From an uncultured Mycoplasmatota bacterium (GTDB lineage Bacteria; Bacillota_I; Bacilli_A; RF39; UBA660): 64,000 nucleotides of DNA. The stretch is taken from contig USFG01000006.1 of the NCBI GenBank assembly GCA_900553855.1, positions 13,995 through 77,994 of the forward strand. Reading direction: 5' to 3'. Below are positions 35,098-43,605 of the stretch, piece after piece (positions within the stretch are counted from its first letter, which is position 1; each line of letters starts with the position of its first letter). The position numbers and the translations under genes are program-made. The notes under the pieces are model-generated. The model did not search any database, had not been told where the DNA came from, and saw only the letters and a list, made by a program, of their open reading frames with translations.

Positions 35098-36108
35098 TCA
35101 TATTTTTAACTTTTGACCTATTTGTAAAACGTTTGTAGAAAGATTATTATTCCTTTTAATACTATCAACTGTAGTATCATATTTTCTTGCTATAGACCAT
35201 AGTGAATCACCTTTTTGAACTATATATATTTTATTTTTCGAAGGAACAATTAACTTTTGACCAATACTTAGATTATTATTTTTTAAATTATTTAATGCTT
35301 TTAAATTATCTACAGTAGTTCCATACATATTAGCAATTTTATATAAAGTATCACCCTTTTTAACTATATAAATATTTTGATTATCATTACTCTCTTTTAT
35401 TTTTAGTCTTTGGCCAATTGATAATAAATTTGATTTTAAGTTATTAATTGATTTAAGTTCATCAACTGTCATGTTATATTTTTTAGCTATACTCCATAAA
35501 GAATCGCCTTTCTTAACTACATAATAATCACTTTCTTCATTTAATGAATAAGGAACACCAATATAATTTGCAAGAGCCTTAACAACTGCTTCAGCTAAAT
35601 CCTCCCAATTATTTTTTATAAGATTTACATCATCACCAGTACTATCTAAAAATCCATACTCTACAATTAAAGTTTCATTATTTGGGGTATCTCTAAGTAA
35701 ATAATAATAATCTTTTGACGGATTACTTGGAAGTCTTCTTTGGTAATATTTTCTAACATTTTGGCCTGAGGATTCTAGTTCTTTTGCAATTAATTTAGAT
35801 AACGCATCACTATTACGAAGTGCATATATTATTTCGGCTCCATCGCCACCTCCTGCATTTAAGTGATTAGATAAAACAATAACATCATTACCTTTACCAA
35901 AGAAACTTTGTGCCTTTTTAGGTCTTGTGCTTTGATCTAATAGTTCATCTGAAGTTCTTGTCATTGCATTTTCTATTCCTAATTCATCTAAACGTTTTTT
36001 AATATAATTACTTATTTTTAATGTATATTCTTTTTCTAAAATTCCATTTCCCGAAGAACCACCATCAACACCACCATGTCCACTGTCAATTACCACCTTT
36101 TTAGCCAT
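35098..36108 (-). CDS. N-acetylmuramoyl-L-alanine amidase with three LysM domains
   Basis: Wall hydrolase that cuts between MurNAc and L-Ala. The amidase_3 domain occupies residues 1-185: VVIDSGHGGVDGG has the zinc His, LSNHLNAGGGDGAEI the second, and VEYGFLDS the catalytic Glu. Three LysM modules of about 45 residues follow (each starting YxVKKGDxLxxIAxxY), which bind peptidoglycan. There is no signal peptide, as with some spore or lysis amidases. The ATG with AGGATG upstream is preferred to a GTG three codons earlier. Confidence 0.88.
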   Translation of the reverse strand: MAKKVVIDSGHGGVDGGSSGNGILEKEYTLKISNYIKKRLDELGIENAMTRTSDELLDQSTRPKKAQSFFGKGNDVIVLSNHLNAGGGDGAEIIYALRNSDALSKLIAKELESSGQNVRKYYQRRLPSNPSKDYYYLLRDTPNNETLIVEYGFLDSTGDDVNLIKNNWEDLAEAVVKALANYIGVPYSLNEESDYYVVKKGDSLWSIAKKYNMTVDELKSINNLKSNLLSIGQRLKIKESNDNQNIYIVKKGDTLYKIANMYGTTVDNLKALNNLKNNNLSIGQKLIVPSKNKIYIVQKGDSLWSIARKYDTTVDSIKRNNNLSTNVLQIGQKLKI

Positions 36109-36196
36109 ATTTATCACATCCTATAGTAATTTATGCAAAATATAAAAAAAGGACTATCAGAGTGTTGTTAAATTATTTATAAATTTAAACAAAAAA

Positions 36197-36213
36197 ATGA
36201 TGCAATGCACCAT
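36197..36213 (-). terminator. Terminator
   Basis: On the - strand ATGGTGCA pairs with TGCATCAT (one G-U), then seven T. It starts at the stop codon of the LysM protein gene. Confidence 0.55.
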
Positions 36214-36665
36214 TATTTTCTTTGTGAAACCAATATTTGTCCTGGTAATAAATAAATTGTTTCGTTTTCCTTAACTACTTCCTGAATATTCTTTTTAAAA
36301 ATATCACTTACACTATTTAGTGTATCTCCCTCAGCTGTAACATAATAACTATAACCAGATACTGGAAGCATAATTACTTGATTTGGATAAATATAATCAT
36401 CTAAATTTAAACCATTAATTGCCGCTAAAAGATTTGGATTTATATTATACTTTCTACTTATACCATAAAGTGAATCTCCTTTATTAATCGTATAAGTATC
36501 AAAGTATTTTTCTTTATTTTTAGGAACTATTAAATCCATACCCTCACGTAGAGTTTCATCATAACTTAAATTATTTAAATCTACTAAAAACTCTTTATTT
36601 GTACGAAACATTTTAGCAATATCTTCAATGCTATCATTTGATTTAACACGATATTTTTCAAACAT
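36213..36665 (-). CDS. Three-LysM protein
   Basis: A 150-aa protein consisting of three LysM-like modules (starting YRVKSNDSIEDIAKMF, YTINKGDSLYGISRKY and YYVTAEGDTLNSVSD). It should bind glycan chains of peptidoglycan. It has no catalytic domain and no signal peptide; LysM proteins without export signals are typical of spore coat/cortex proteins such as SafA or SpoVID-associated factors. It is a single gene upstream of the LysM amidase. Confidence 0.75.
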   Translation of the reverse strand: MFEKYRVKSNDSIEDIAKMFRTNKEFLVDLNNLSYDETLREGMDLIVPKNKEKYFDTYTINKGDSLYGISRKYNINPNLLAAINGLNLDDYIYPNQVIMLPVSGYSYYVTAEGDTLNSVSDIFKKNIQEVVKENETIYLLPGQILVSQRK

Positions 36666-36708
36666 TTTATCAACCCCTATAGTAAAATATGTTTGATTTT
36701 AAAAAGTG

Positions 36709-37749
36709 TTATTTAAAAATAAAAATATAGTCATTATTAAATTTCCATTCACTATAGGTCATTAATTTAATAATTTTATCTTTATTTACATAATAAAGTG
36801 TATCATCACTTATAAAGTAACATTCGTTATCATTTGAAAAAATTATATTTGATACCTTTAAAGAAGTAACATTTATCTTATTAATTGGTGTAACGTAGAT
36901 AAGGTTATTATCGTTTAATTCATAATAAAAATCTATTTCTTTTTTAAATGAAACATTACCTTTATTAAGTTTATTAACACTTATTTTTTCAAATTTATTA
37001 TTACTTAAAATTTCATATCTATTTTTATAAATAGTATTTTTTAAAGGATTAATTTTATATTCTATTTTAGTTTGCATATCATATAGGTAAATATACTTTT
37101 TATATGTACCTAAAAAATAACTATTAAAATAAACTTCTTTATCTAATTGTGTCTCTTTTACTTTATTATTCTTCGTATTTATTAGATAAAACTTATTAAA
37201 TTTATACTTACTATTATAATCCACTATTAAAAGATAATCTTTAAAATTAGTACATAAATCTATATTATAAATATCATTATCAAATAATTTAATTTTCTTT
37301 TTAGTTTTTGTATTAATGTTGATAAATTGTGAATAATTCCATATATAAAAGTTAGCATTTATATTATATACATCAATATTATCAAATGTATATTTCTTTT
37401 TATTCTCAGGAATAGTAATATAATATGATGTATAATAGTTATCATTCTCTTTATTAATATAAAAGTTTTGTAAATTATTATTTGTTACATTAATTATATT
37501 ATCTTTTTGTTTAATATTTTTAATTTGTTTATGATTTTGATAATATTTACCACTAACAGAATATAAATACTCTGCATTATCTTTTTTAATTTTAAATATA
37601 TATAGTTTTTTCTTATTATTAAATGTTTGAATAATATTATAACCTTTTACAGTATATTTAAGTTCATAACTTTTTGGAATAAAATAAAAAATTGTAAAAG
37701 AAAGAAAAATTAATAAAAAAGAAAAAATTAGTAATCTTAACTTTTTCAT
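36709..37749 (-). CDS. Membrane-anchored extracytoplasmic protein, unknown
   Basis: A 346-aa protein with a single N-terminal helix (residues 4-24) and a long, Asn/Lys/Tyr-rich outside part of repeated short beta strands (many YxYxx segments). It may be a beta-propeller-like fold. It has no Cys motif or catalytic signature, and I recognise no family. The start overlaps the PH-domain gene by 4 bp (ATGA), so it is co-translated with the PH-domain and RDD-domain proteins. Confidence 0.6.
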   Translation of the reverse strand: MKKLRLLIFSFLLIFLSFTIFYFIPKSYELKYTVKGYNIIQTFNNKKKLYIFKIKKDNAEYLYSVSGKYYQNHKQIKNIKQKDNIINVTNNNLQNFYINKENDNYYTSYYITIPENKKKYTFDNIDVYNINANFYIWNYSQFININTKTKKKIKLFDNDIYNIDLCTNFKDYLLIVDYNSKYKFNKFYLINTKNNKVKETQLDKEVYFNSYFLGTYKKYIYLYDMQTKIEYKINPLKNTIYKNRYEILSNNKFEKISVNKLNKGNVSFKKEIDFYYELNDNNLIYVTPINKINVTSLKVSNIIFSNDNECYFISDDTLYYVNKDKIIKLMTYSEWKFNNDYIFIFK

Positions 37750-38183
37750 ACAATTCTATCTTTATATTTTAGTTTTTCTTTCATCATAAACTGAGATATA
37801 TTTGTTTCAATATCATCTAAAGAACTTTTAGATAAATTAGATATTGTTACAACCTCTTTTACAGTATCAATAGTTATTTTTCCAAAAAGTAAACCTTTAT
37901 ATATTCGCATGTCATTATATAAATCTGGAGTAATTTGTGTATATATGCTTCCAAAAACAACTCTTTTTTGCCCTATTAAAAGCCTTTTGTTAGTTAAAAC
38001 TATTACGCATGAAGTGAATAAATCATACCATTTTTCATTTTTTTGACCGCAAAAAGCGTATAGAACATATTCATCAGGATTAATATATCCTTCGATTACT
38101 TCACAATGCTTTTTTAATCTCCAGGCAACTGTACCTGGAAACTTATTTTTAAATTCTAATACTTTTTCATAAACATTATTCAT
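37746..38183 (-). CDS. Bacterial PH-domain protein
   Basis: A 145-aa soluble protein of the YvbH/bPH type: NPDEYVLYAFCGQ, then VIVLTNKRLLIGQK and the VVTISNLSKSSLDD helix. These oligomeric beta domains are poorly understood and often sit with membrane proteins in envelope stress loci. It lies between the RDD gene (1-nt gap) and the membrane-anchored protein (4-bp overlap). Confidence 0.7.
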   Translation of the reverse strand: MNNVYEKVLEFKNKFPGTVAWRLKKHCEVIEGYINPDEYVLYAFCGQKNEKWYDLFTSCVIVLTNKRLLIGQKRVVFGSIYTQITPDLYNDMRIYKGLLFGKITIDTVKEVVTISNLSKSSLDDIETNISQFMMKEKLKYKDRIV

Positions 38184-38184
38184 T

Positions 38185-38814
38185 TTAAACTCCTTTTATT
38201 AATTCAACTTTAGTGTGAGATAATTTTTCGTGAATTGAAACATCCTTATTAATCATAAATAATATATCAATATACGAATAGATTGTTGCAATTATAGAAA
38301 TAATTAAATTACTATAAAAATAAATTTTTCCCTTAGATAATATAACACAAAGTAATGTTAATATATTTGATAATGTTGTATATAAAATTATATTTGTAAA
38401 TATAGGATAGAATAATACTCTTATAAGAAGTGACCCAAAAGTTAGTTTTCCTTTATCACTAGAAAGTTTAATTTTACATATTTTTTTACCAATTGTTTGT
38501 CCATCAAATAGTAAAGGAAATAAAGTAAAATATAAAATTATAACAACTATTTCAATTATAGAATAACTTATTGAGTAATAAGATAAATCATGCATAATAT
38601 CTAAATATTCTGGTGATTTTAATGTATCATAATCTATTGTTGTATTTTCAGAAAAATTTTCTTCATAAAACTCAGTATATTTTTCATATGCTTTATCATA
38701 TTTCTTTTTATATGGATTTAATACATTTATTTGACTTAATAAAGTAACAAGTATTAATACAATAAATATATCAATTACATAAGCACATATTCTTTTTATT
38801 TTAATATCTTTCAT
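38185..38814 (-). CDS. RDD-family membrane protein
   Basis: A 209-aa membrane protein with about four helices. The RDD family signature is seen in IKRICAYVIDIFIVLILVT (Arg near the start, Asp in the first helix), then FDGQTIGKKICKIKL. Some members are Na/H antiporters; most are unknown. It leads a three-gene operon with the PH-domain and anchored proteins. Confidence 0.75.
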   Translation of the reverse strand: MKDIKIKRICAYVIDIFIVLILVTLLSQINVLNPYKKKYDKAYEKYTEFYEENFSENTTIDYDTLKSPEYLDIMHDLSYYSISYSIIEIVVIILYFTLFPLLFDGQTIGKKICKIKLSSDKGKLTFGSLLIRVLFYPIFTNIILYTTLSNILTLLCVILSKGKIYFYSNLIISIIATIYSYIDILFMINKDVSIHEKLSHTKVELIKGV

Positions 38815-38853
38815 TCTACCTCCATGAATAAGAAAAGAAACTATTACTAGTTT

Positions 38854-39951
38854 CTAATAAGTTTTTGAATTAGATCCTAAAGTAACAGTGGTTTTAAGAG
38901 TTTTACCTTTTCTAATATAAGTGATTTCAACTTTATCACCCACACCATAATTATACAAATAATATCTTAAATATGCAACACTTGTTACTTCATCATCATT
39001 AATCTTTATTATAATATCATCACTTGCTAGTCCTGCTTTAGCCGCTGGAGACCCTTTTTCTGTAGAAACAATAATTACACCCTTTGTGATTTTATATTCT
39101 TTTAAAAGCGATGAATATTCAGGGTAATAATAAGCATCTGTAACATTAACCATTGATACGCCTAAATAAGGTTGAGTTATCTTTTCTTTATTTTCAAGTT
39201 TTTCAGCGTAACTTAATGCTACCTCGATTGGAATAGCAAAGCCCATACCTTCAACAGATTCAGCCACTAATTTTAATGAAGTAATTCCAACAACTTGACC
39301 ATTTGCATTACAAAGTGGTCCACCACTATTACCTGAGTTAATCGCAGCATCTGTTTGTAATACTTTCATAACATAATCACCATTATTATTAAGTTTTACT
39401 TCAACCATTCTATCTTTTCCTGAAATAATGCCTCTTGTAACAGTCCAAGAATAAATACTATCAAGTGGCGCACCTACAGCAAAAGATGTATCACCAACTC
39501 TTAGGTTATCGCTTTTACCGATTTCAGCTACAGAAATAATATCTGATTTTTTTACTTTTAAAACAGCAATATCAGATAAAGCATCTGCACCAATTATTTC
39601 TGTATTAATTACATTACCATTAGTAAAAGTAACATTAACAGAGTTACCACCTTCGATAACATGATTATTTGTTAAAATATAGGCATTATTATTATTTACT
39701 TTATAAACAAATCCAGTTCCACTTGAAATCATTTTTTCATCTGCATAGGTTGACACAACAACAACTGCATCATACACTTTTTCTACTGCCTCCGCAATTC
39801 CATTGTCGGTTATTGTTACATTTTTTTCAACTTTAGTTAAATTTGTATGAAGTATGGCAGGATATTTATAAATAACCCCATACATAAGTAAACAACCTAG
39901 GAAAAACACTACTATATATACTATTTTATTATCTTTTTCTTTTCTTATCAT
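38854..39951 (-). CDS. HtrA/DegP-like serine protease with PDZ domain
   Basis: Membrane-anchored quality-control protease (365 aa). It has an N-terminal helix (about residues 11-28) and a trypsin-like domain with the triad His in LTNNHVIEGG, Asp in DALSDIAVL and Ser in NSGNSGGPL. One PDZ domain (about 245-350, with KAGLASDDIIIKINDDEV) follows. It should degrade or refold misfolded exported proteins. The gene starts 3 nt after the stop of the Abi gene, so it may be co-transcribed with it. Confidence 0.92.
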   Translation of the reverse strand: MIRKEKDNKIVYIVVFFLGCLLMYGVIYKYPAILHTNLTKVEKNVTITDNGIAEAVEKVYDAVVVVSTYADEKMISSGTGFVYKVNNNNAYILTNNHVIEGGNSVNVTFTNGNVINTEIIGADALSDIAVLKVKKSDIISVAEIGKSDNLRVGDTSFAVGAPLDSIYSWTVTRGIISGKDRMVEVKLNNNGDYVMKVLQTDAAINSGNSGGPLCNANGQVVGITSLKLVAESVEGMGFAIPIEVALSYAEKLENKEKITQPYLGVSMVNVTDAYYYPEYSSLLKEYKITKGVIIVSTEKGSPAAKAGLASDDIIIKINDDEVTSVAYLRYYLYNYGVGDKVEITYIRKGKTLKTTVTLGSNSKTY

Positions 39952-39953
39952 AA

Positions 39954-40883
39954 TTAATCCATCCTCTCAATCTCTCTATAATTTATTGGAAAACCCATTG
40001 CATCTAAAACTTTATCAATATCAATTGAATGAAGTTTTCCAGATAATATATCTAGTTCATAATCAATTTCTTTTATAAATAAATTAAAATCATCAGCATT
40101 TAAAATTCTTTTTAAAATAATAATTAAGGCAAATAAATCATTTTTACCATATATATATTCCCCATCCATTTTAGGAATATTTAAAAGCTTATGATATATT
40201 GTATTATTAATAACAATTTGTGTTTTATTATTATAACAAATATCTTCATGTGCGCATAAATTTCTATAATTAGCAAGTATTGGTAAATAACTTTGGAAAC
40301 TATCTATATCTATGTTAAATATATCCGCAATTTCTCTTTTATCTTCGTTTTGAAGCACAGTATAAAGTTCTCCGACTATTCCAAATGATAATACTTTTAC
40401 AACAACCCAAAGAGGTATGTAGCCATAATTATCAATGAAATGACTAGTTGCGGAATGCTGTTTACCGTTTATACTAATTTGCCTTTTCATTTTATGTATT
40501 AAATCGTTTATTTGTCTAGTTTTAGTATAATCATGAACAAAGTTATTTTTATTCAAATAATTTTTTTCTTTATAACCATGGTTTTTACTCATAACATAAG
40601 CCATTATACTTTTTAAGTTATTTTCAAAAACTAGAATATTCTTAAATAATATATTTCTAAGTTGTCTATCAAAAATAAACATTGCATATAGTTCCTCAAA
40701 AGTGGTACCTTTATTAAATTTACGATCAGTATAAGACTTAACAAATAAAAATCTATAGCCTGTTACAAAAAAATAATTTTCTCTAAGAAGTATTGATTTA
40801 GCCTTCTCAATATCATTTATAGTAAGACCTTTATCAATTAAAATATTTATCTGTTCATCTAATGTTTTAAATGTTTTCTCCAC
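39954..40883 (-). CDS. Abi_2 family abortive-infection protein (HEPN-type)
   Basis: A 309-aa protein of the AbiD/AbiF (Abi_2) family. The N-terminal block (DEQINILIDKGLTINDIEKA, then YFFVTGYRF) and FIFDRQLRNILF are typical. Near residue 219 is RNLCAHED, the R-x4-H motif of HEPN ribonucleases. Such proteins stop growth of phage-infected cells. It sits among housekeeping envelope genes, not in the main defence island. Confidence 0.8.
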   Translation of the reverse strand: MEKTFKTLDEQINILIDKGLTINDIEKAKSILLRENYFFVTGYRFLFVKSYTDRKFNKGTTFEELYAMFIFDRQLRNILFKNILVFENNLKSIMAYVMSKNHGYKEKNYLNKNNFVHDYTKTRQINDLIHKMKRQISINGKQHSATSHFIDNYGYIPLWVVVKVLSFGIVGELYTVLQNEDKREIADIFNIDIDSFQSYLPILANYRNLCAHEDICYNNKTQIVINNTIYHKLLNIPKMDGEYIYGKNDLFALIIILKRILNADDFNLFIKEIDYELDILSGKLHSIDIDKVLDAMGFPINYREIERMD

Positions 40884-40956
40884 TATATCACCTTTTTACT
40901 ATATAATTAATTATATCACATAATAGTATTTTTACCATCTTTTTTAGAAAAATAAA

Positions 40957-41607
40957 TTATGAAAAATATTTAATTACTCCATTAGAAATTAAATTTGCTA
41001 CTTTTTTTTGATATTCATTTGTAATAAGTTTTTGTCTATCTTCATAATTTGATAAAAATCCACATTCAATTAATAAACCATTTACCTTTAATTTTGAATA
41101 CATATATGTGTTTTTTGGAATAGTTTTAATTTTACGATTACTATTTAAACCCTTATTTAAAACATCTTGCATAATGTTTGCAAAATAAATATTTTTACCA
41201 TTATAAAACACCTGTGGCCCATAGTATTTAAAGTCACTTAAATAATTTAAATGAATACTCAAATAAATATCTGCTTTGGAATTATTTATTAAGTTAATTC
41301 TATTATCAAAATCACTTTTCTTACGATATATAGCATTTGGAGTTGATAGGTCATAATCACCATCCCTTGTCATATAAACAGTAGCACCATAACTTTCAAG
41401 TTTTTCTTTTAAATAAAGACTTATATTTAAATTAATATCTTTTTCATATATATTTTCGTATGAAGTACCAGGATCTAAAAATCCATGACCAGGATCAATT
41501 ACAATAATTCTTCCCACTAAAAAAAGGTTATCTTTACCAAAAACCGAAGATAAAAGAAAAATAGATATTATAAAAATTATTAATGAGTAATGAATATATT
41601 TTTTCAT
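40957..41607 (-). CDS. N-acetylmuramoyl-L-alanine amidase, CwlD-like
   Basis: An exported amidase_3 enzyme (216 aa) with a signal anchor (residues 5-23). Zinc residues lie in IVIDPGHGFLDPG and SIHLN, and the catalytic Glu is in GLLIECGFLSN. Size and domain fit CwlD, which with PdaA makes the muramic-lactam of spore cortex. The presence of GerQ- and CwlJ-like genes in the window makes that role plausible; vegetative separation is the alternative. Confidence 0.8.
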   Translation of the reverse strand: MKKYIHYSLIIFIISIFLLSSVFGKDNLFLVGRIIVIDPGHGFLDPGTSYENIYEKDINLNISLYLKEKLESYGATVYMTRDGDYDLSTPNAIYRKKSDFDNRINLINNSKADIYLSIHLNYLSDFKYYGPQVFYNGKNIYFANIMQDVLNKGLNSNRKIKTIPKNTYMYSKLKVNGLLIECGFLSNYEDRQKLITNEYQKKVANLISNGVIKYFS

Positions 41608-41689
41608 ATAAAATTATATGTTTTATTCATTATTTTAAACTAAAAAATTTAAAATTTTCAAAAAAAGTATAATATTGTATTAATTCCAC

Positions 41690-41754
41690 AAAAAATGCCT
41701 AAGGTGCAACGTACTTACTATACGCTTAGCATTGAGCTGCGTGCCCTAGGTCTT
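41690..41754 (-). ncRNA. Candidate small RNA (about 65 nt)
   Basis: A complete small transcription unit on the - strand. TTGACA (41785-41790) and TAATAT (41761-41766), 18 nt apart, are followed by a start near 41754. The folded body has CCTAGGG near its start pairing with CCTTAGG near its end, with GCAGC/GTTGC inside. Six T end it (41695-41690). The G+C content of the body is clearly above its surroundings. The promoter overlaps the stop codon of the DUF3800 gene. I know no matching RNA family. Confidence 0.55.
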
Positions 41755-41786
41755 AAAGATATATTACCATAACATTATTTTTTATG

Positions 41787-42473
41787 TCAATCATCAATTT
41801 TCTTAATTCTTCCAAATACTTTTCTTCCTGGAAATAAACTTACTCTATATTTACTTTTATTTAAACCTTTAATAACCGTAGAAACTCTTTTATAGTTTGC
41901 ATAATAATTATAAAAAGTATTAACTATTAAATCAGCAAGTTGAATACCAAAGTTAGTTTTAGAGTCGTAATAAGAAACATTAAAAACATAATTGTTTAAA
42001 CAAAATTCTGTATTTAAATAATTCTCTAAATTTTTTAAGTCACCTACTCTTACATTACGATTATCACAAAGAAGTTTAATTTCAATTTGCTCATCAGTAT
42101 AGTTTTTAAGAAGTGGAAAAATAATATCTGAAAATATTAATTTTACAGCATAATTATAAAATATATTTGAATCTACAATACCTTTTTGCATTTTTTCTTT
42201 ATCAAATACCTTAGAAAATCCATAAAAACCTGGAATATTTTCCATACTTGAAAAAATAAGTTGTTTTTCTTTTGTTAAATAGTCATAAGATTTTATTTCT
42301 TTATCTATTTTAATCTTTCTTTCGTCTTTTACAATCTTATTAATCTTTTTATATAATGATGTTATTTTAAGTCTATATTTTTCAAAAGTAAAATATCCAC
42401 CAACAGCAAAATACTTTGTATTACTATTTTTATGAATTGAACCACTTTCATCTAAATATACGTATAATCTCAT
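41787..42473 (-). CDS. DUF3800 protein
   Basis: The ATG with AGGTGAC upstream gives 228 aa. The DUF3800 signature is clear: LYVYLDESGSIH at the start, LLCDNRN in the middle and NFGIQLADLIVNTFY near the end. The acidic residues (D, E, D, D) fit an RNase H-like nuclease fold. The function is not established; members are common near mobile or defence genes. It follows the rpsI terminator and is followed by the candidate small RNA. Confidence 0.8.
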   Translation of the reverse strand: MRLYVYLDESGSIHKNSNTKYFAVGGYFTFEKYRLKITSLYKKINKIVKDERKIKIDKEIKSYDYLTKEKQLIFSSMENIPGFYGFSKVFDKEKMQKGIVDSNIFYNYAVKLIFSDIIFPLLKNYTDEQIEIKLLCDNRNVRVGDLKNLENYLNTEFCLNNYVFNVSYYDSKTNFGIQLADLIVNTFYNYYANYKRVSTVIKGLNKSKYRVSLFPGRKVFGRIKKIDD

Positions 42474-42532
42474 GATGTCACCTCTACACAAGATAATACT
42501 AAATAAATTAAATGTTGTCTATATGAAAACAT

Positions 42533-42552
42533 AAAAAAACCCCAATATGGGG
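42533..42552 (-). terminator. Terminator of the rplM-rpsI operon
   Basis: CCCC-ATATT-GGGG on the - strand, followed by seven T, directly after rpsI. Confidence 0.85.
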
Positions 42553-42564
42553 TAAGAAAATATT

Positions 42565-42984
42565 TTAACGTTTACTAAATTGTGGAGCTCTACGAGCTTT
42601 TTTAAGACCATATTTCTTTCTTTCTTTAACACGAGGGTCTCTTGTGATAAATCCAGCATTTTTTAAAATATGTCTATAACTATCCTCTCTAGTTTGGTCA
42701 GTATTTTCATCAAATTTAAGAAGTGCTCTTGTAATTCCTAAACGAATTGCACCAGTTTGTCCTGAAAATCCACCACCAGATACTTTAACATCGATATCGA
42801 ATCTATTTAAATTATCAGTTAAAACTAGTGGTTGAGTTAAGTCCATAACAAGTGTTTCATAAGGCATATAGTCATGAACATCTACACCATTAACTGTAAT
42901 ATTACCAGTTCCACCAACTAAAGTTACTTTTGCTACACTACTTTTTCTTCTTCCTGTAGCATTCCAAGTTTGTTTTTTTGCCAT
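42565..42984 (-). CDS. rpsI: 30S ribosomal protein S9
   Basis: A 139-aa protein with the S9 pattern throughout: TGRRKSSVAKV at the start, DLTQPLVLTD, VSGGGFSGQTGAIRLG and the invariant C-terminal tail LKKARRAPQFSKR, which reaches the ribosomal P site. It follows rplM by 12 nt, the universal L13-S9 operon. Confidence 0.98.
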   Translation of the reverse strand: MAKKQTWNATGRRKSSVAKVTLVGGTGNITVNGVDVHDYMPYETLVMDLTQPLVLTDNLNRFDIDVKVSGGGFSGQTGAIRLGITRALLKFDENTDQTREDSYRHILKNAGFITRDPRVKERKKYGLKKARRAPQFSKR

Positions 42985-42996
42985 GTTTTCCTCCTA

Positions 42997-43425
42997 TTAT
43001 ATTTCCATTTCGATTGGTTTTTGAGCACTATGTTTATGATCAGCATCAGCATAAACAAATAGTTTTTTACCCATTTTTCTACCAAGTCTATTATGAGGAA
43101 GCATACCTTTTACAGCTCTTTCCATCATTTCTTCTGGATAGTTTTCAATCATAACTTTTGCAGTTCTTTCTCTTAATCCTCCTGGATATCCAGAATGATT
43201 ATAATATTTCTTATCAGTTAATTTATTACCAGTTAAATTTACTTTACTAGCATTAACGATAATAACATAATCTCCACAGTCAACATAAGGAGTATATGTA
43301 ACTTTATGCTTACCTCTTAAGATATGAGCAGCTTTTGTAGCAACTCTACCTAAATTTTTACCTTCAGCATCAATTACATACCATTTTCTTTCAATATTTT
43401 CTTTTGTTTGTAAAAATGATTTCAT
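42997..43425 (-). CDS. rplM: 50S ribosomal protein L13
   Basis: A 142-aa protein with the L13 signature: RKWYVIDAEGKNLGRVATKAA, then RGKHKVTYTPYVDCGDYVI and VKGMLPHNRLGR. It binds 23S rRNA early in 50S assembly. It is first in the rplM-rpsI operon, preceded by a leader that may give autoregulation. Confidence 0.98.
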   Translation of the reverse strand: MKSFLQTKENIERKWYVIDAEGKNLGRVATKAAHILRGKHKVTYTPYVDCGDYVIIVNASKVNLTGNKLTDKKYYNHSGYPGGLRERTAKVMIENYPEEMMERAVKGMLPHNRLGRKMGKKLFVYADADHKHSAQKPIEMEI

Positions 43426-43503
43426 AATTTTTTCTTTCCCTTCATTTTAATTAACCAATTTAATCTTCCCACAATTAAAAAGGCCTCTTAAATAAATGTA
43501 CCG
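43426..43503 (-). promoter_or_regulatory. rplM leader, probable L13 autoregulatory element
   Basis: A TTGACA-17-TATAAT promoter (43533-43538, 43510-43515) gives a leader of about 78 nt. It contains AAGAGGCCTTTTT and a hairpin TTTAAT-TGTGGGAAG-ATTAAA. These pieces resemble the L13 leader of Firmicutes as I remember it; no alignment was made. Confidence 0.5.
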
Positions 43504-43585
43504 ATTATGATTATATGGTAAAAGTAGTAAATTGTCAAGCAAAACAATGAGGTAACAAGTGTTTTTATTATATTTTTATTAAAAA

Positions 43586-43605
43586 AAACTAGCAATCGCT
43601 AGTTT
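43586..43605 (-). terminator. Terminator of the arc operon
   Basis: On the - strand AAACTAGC pairs with GCTAGTTT around a 4-nt loop, then eight T. It overlaps the yfcC-like stop codon. Confidence 0.8.

Noticed and set aside
41690..41754. SRP (4.5S) RNA
   Set aside because: The conserved GGTCAGG / GGAAGCAG core of SRP RNA is absent.
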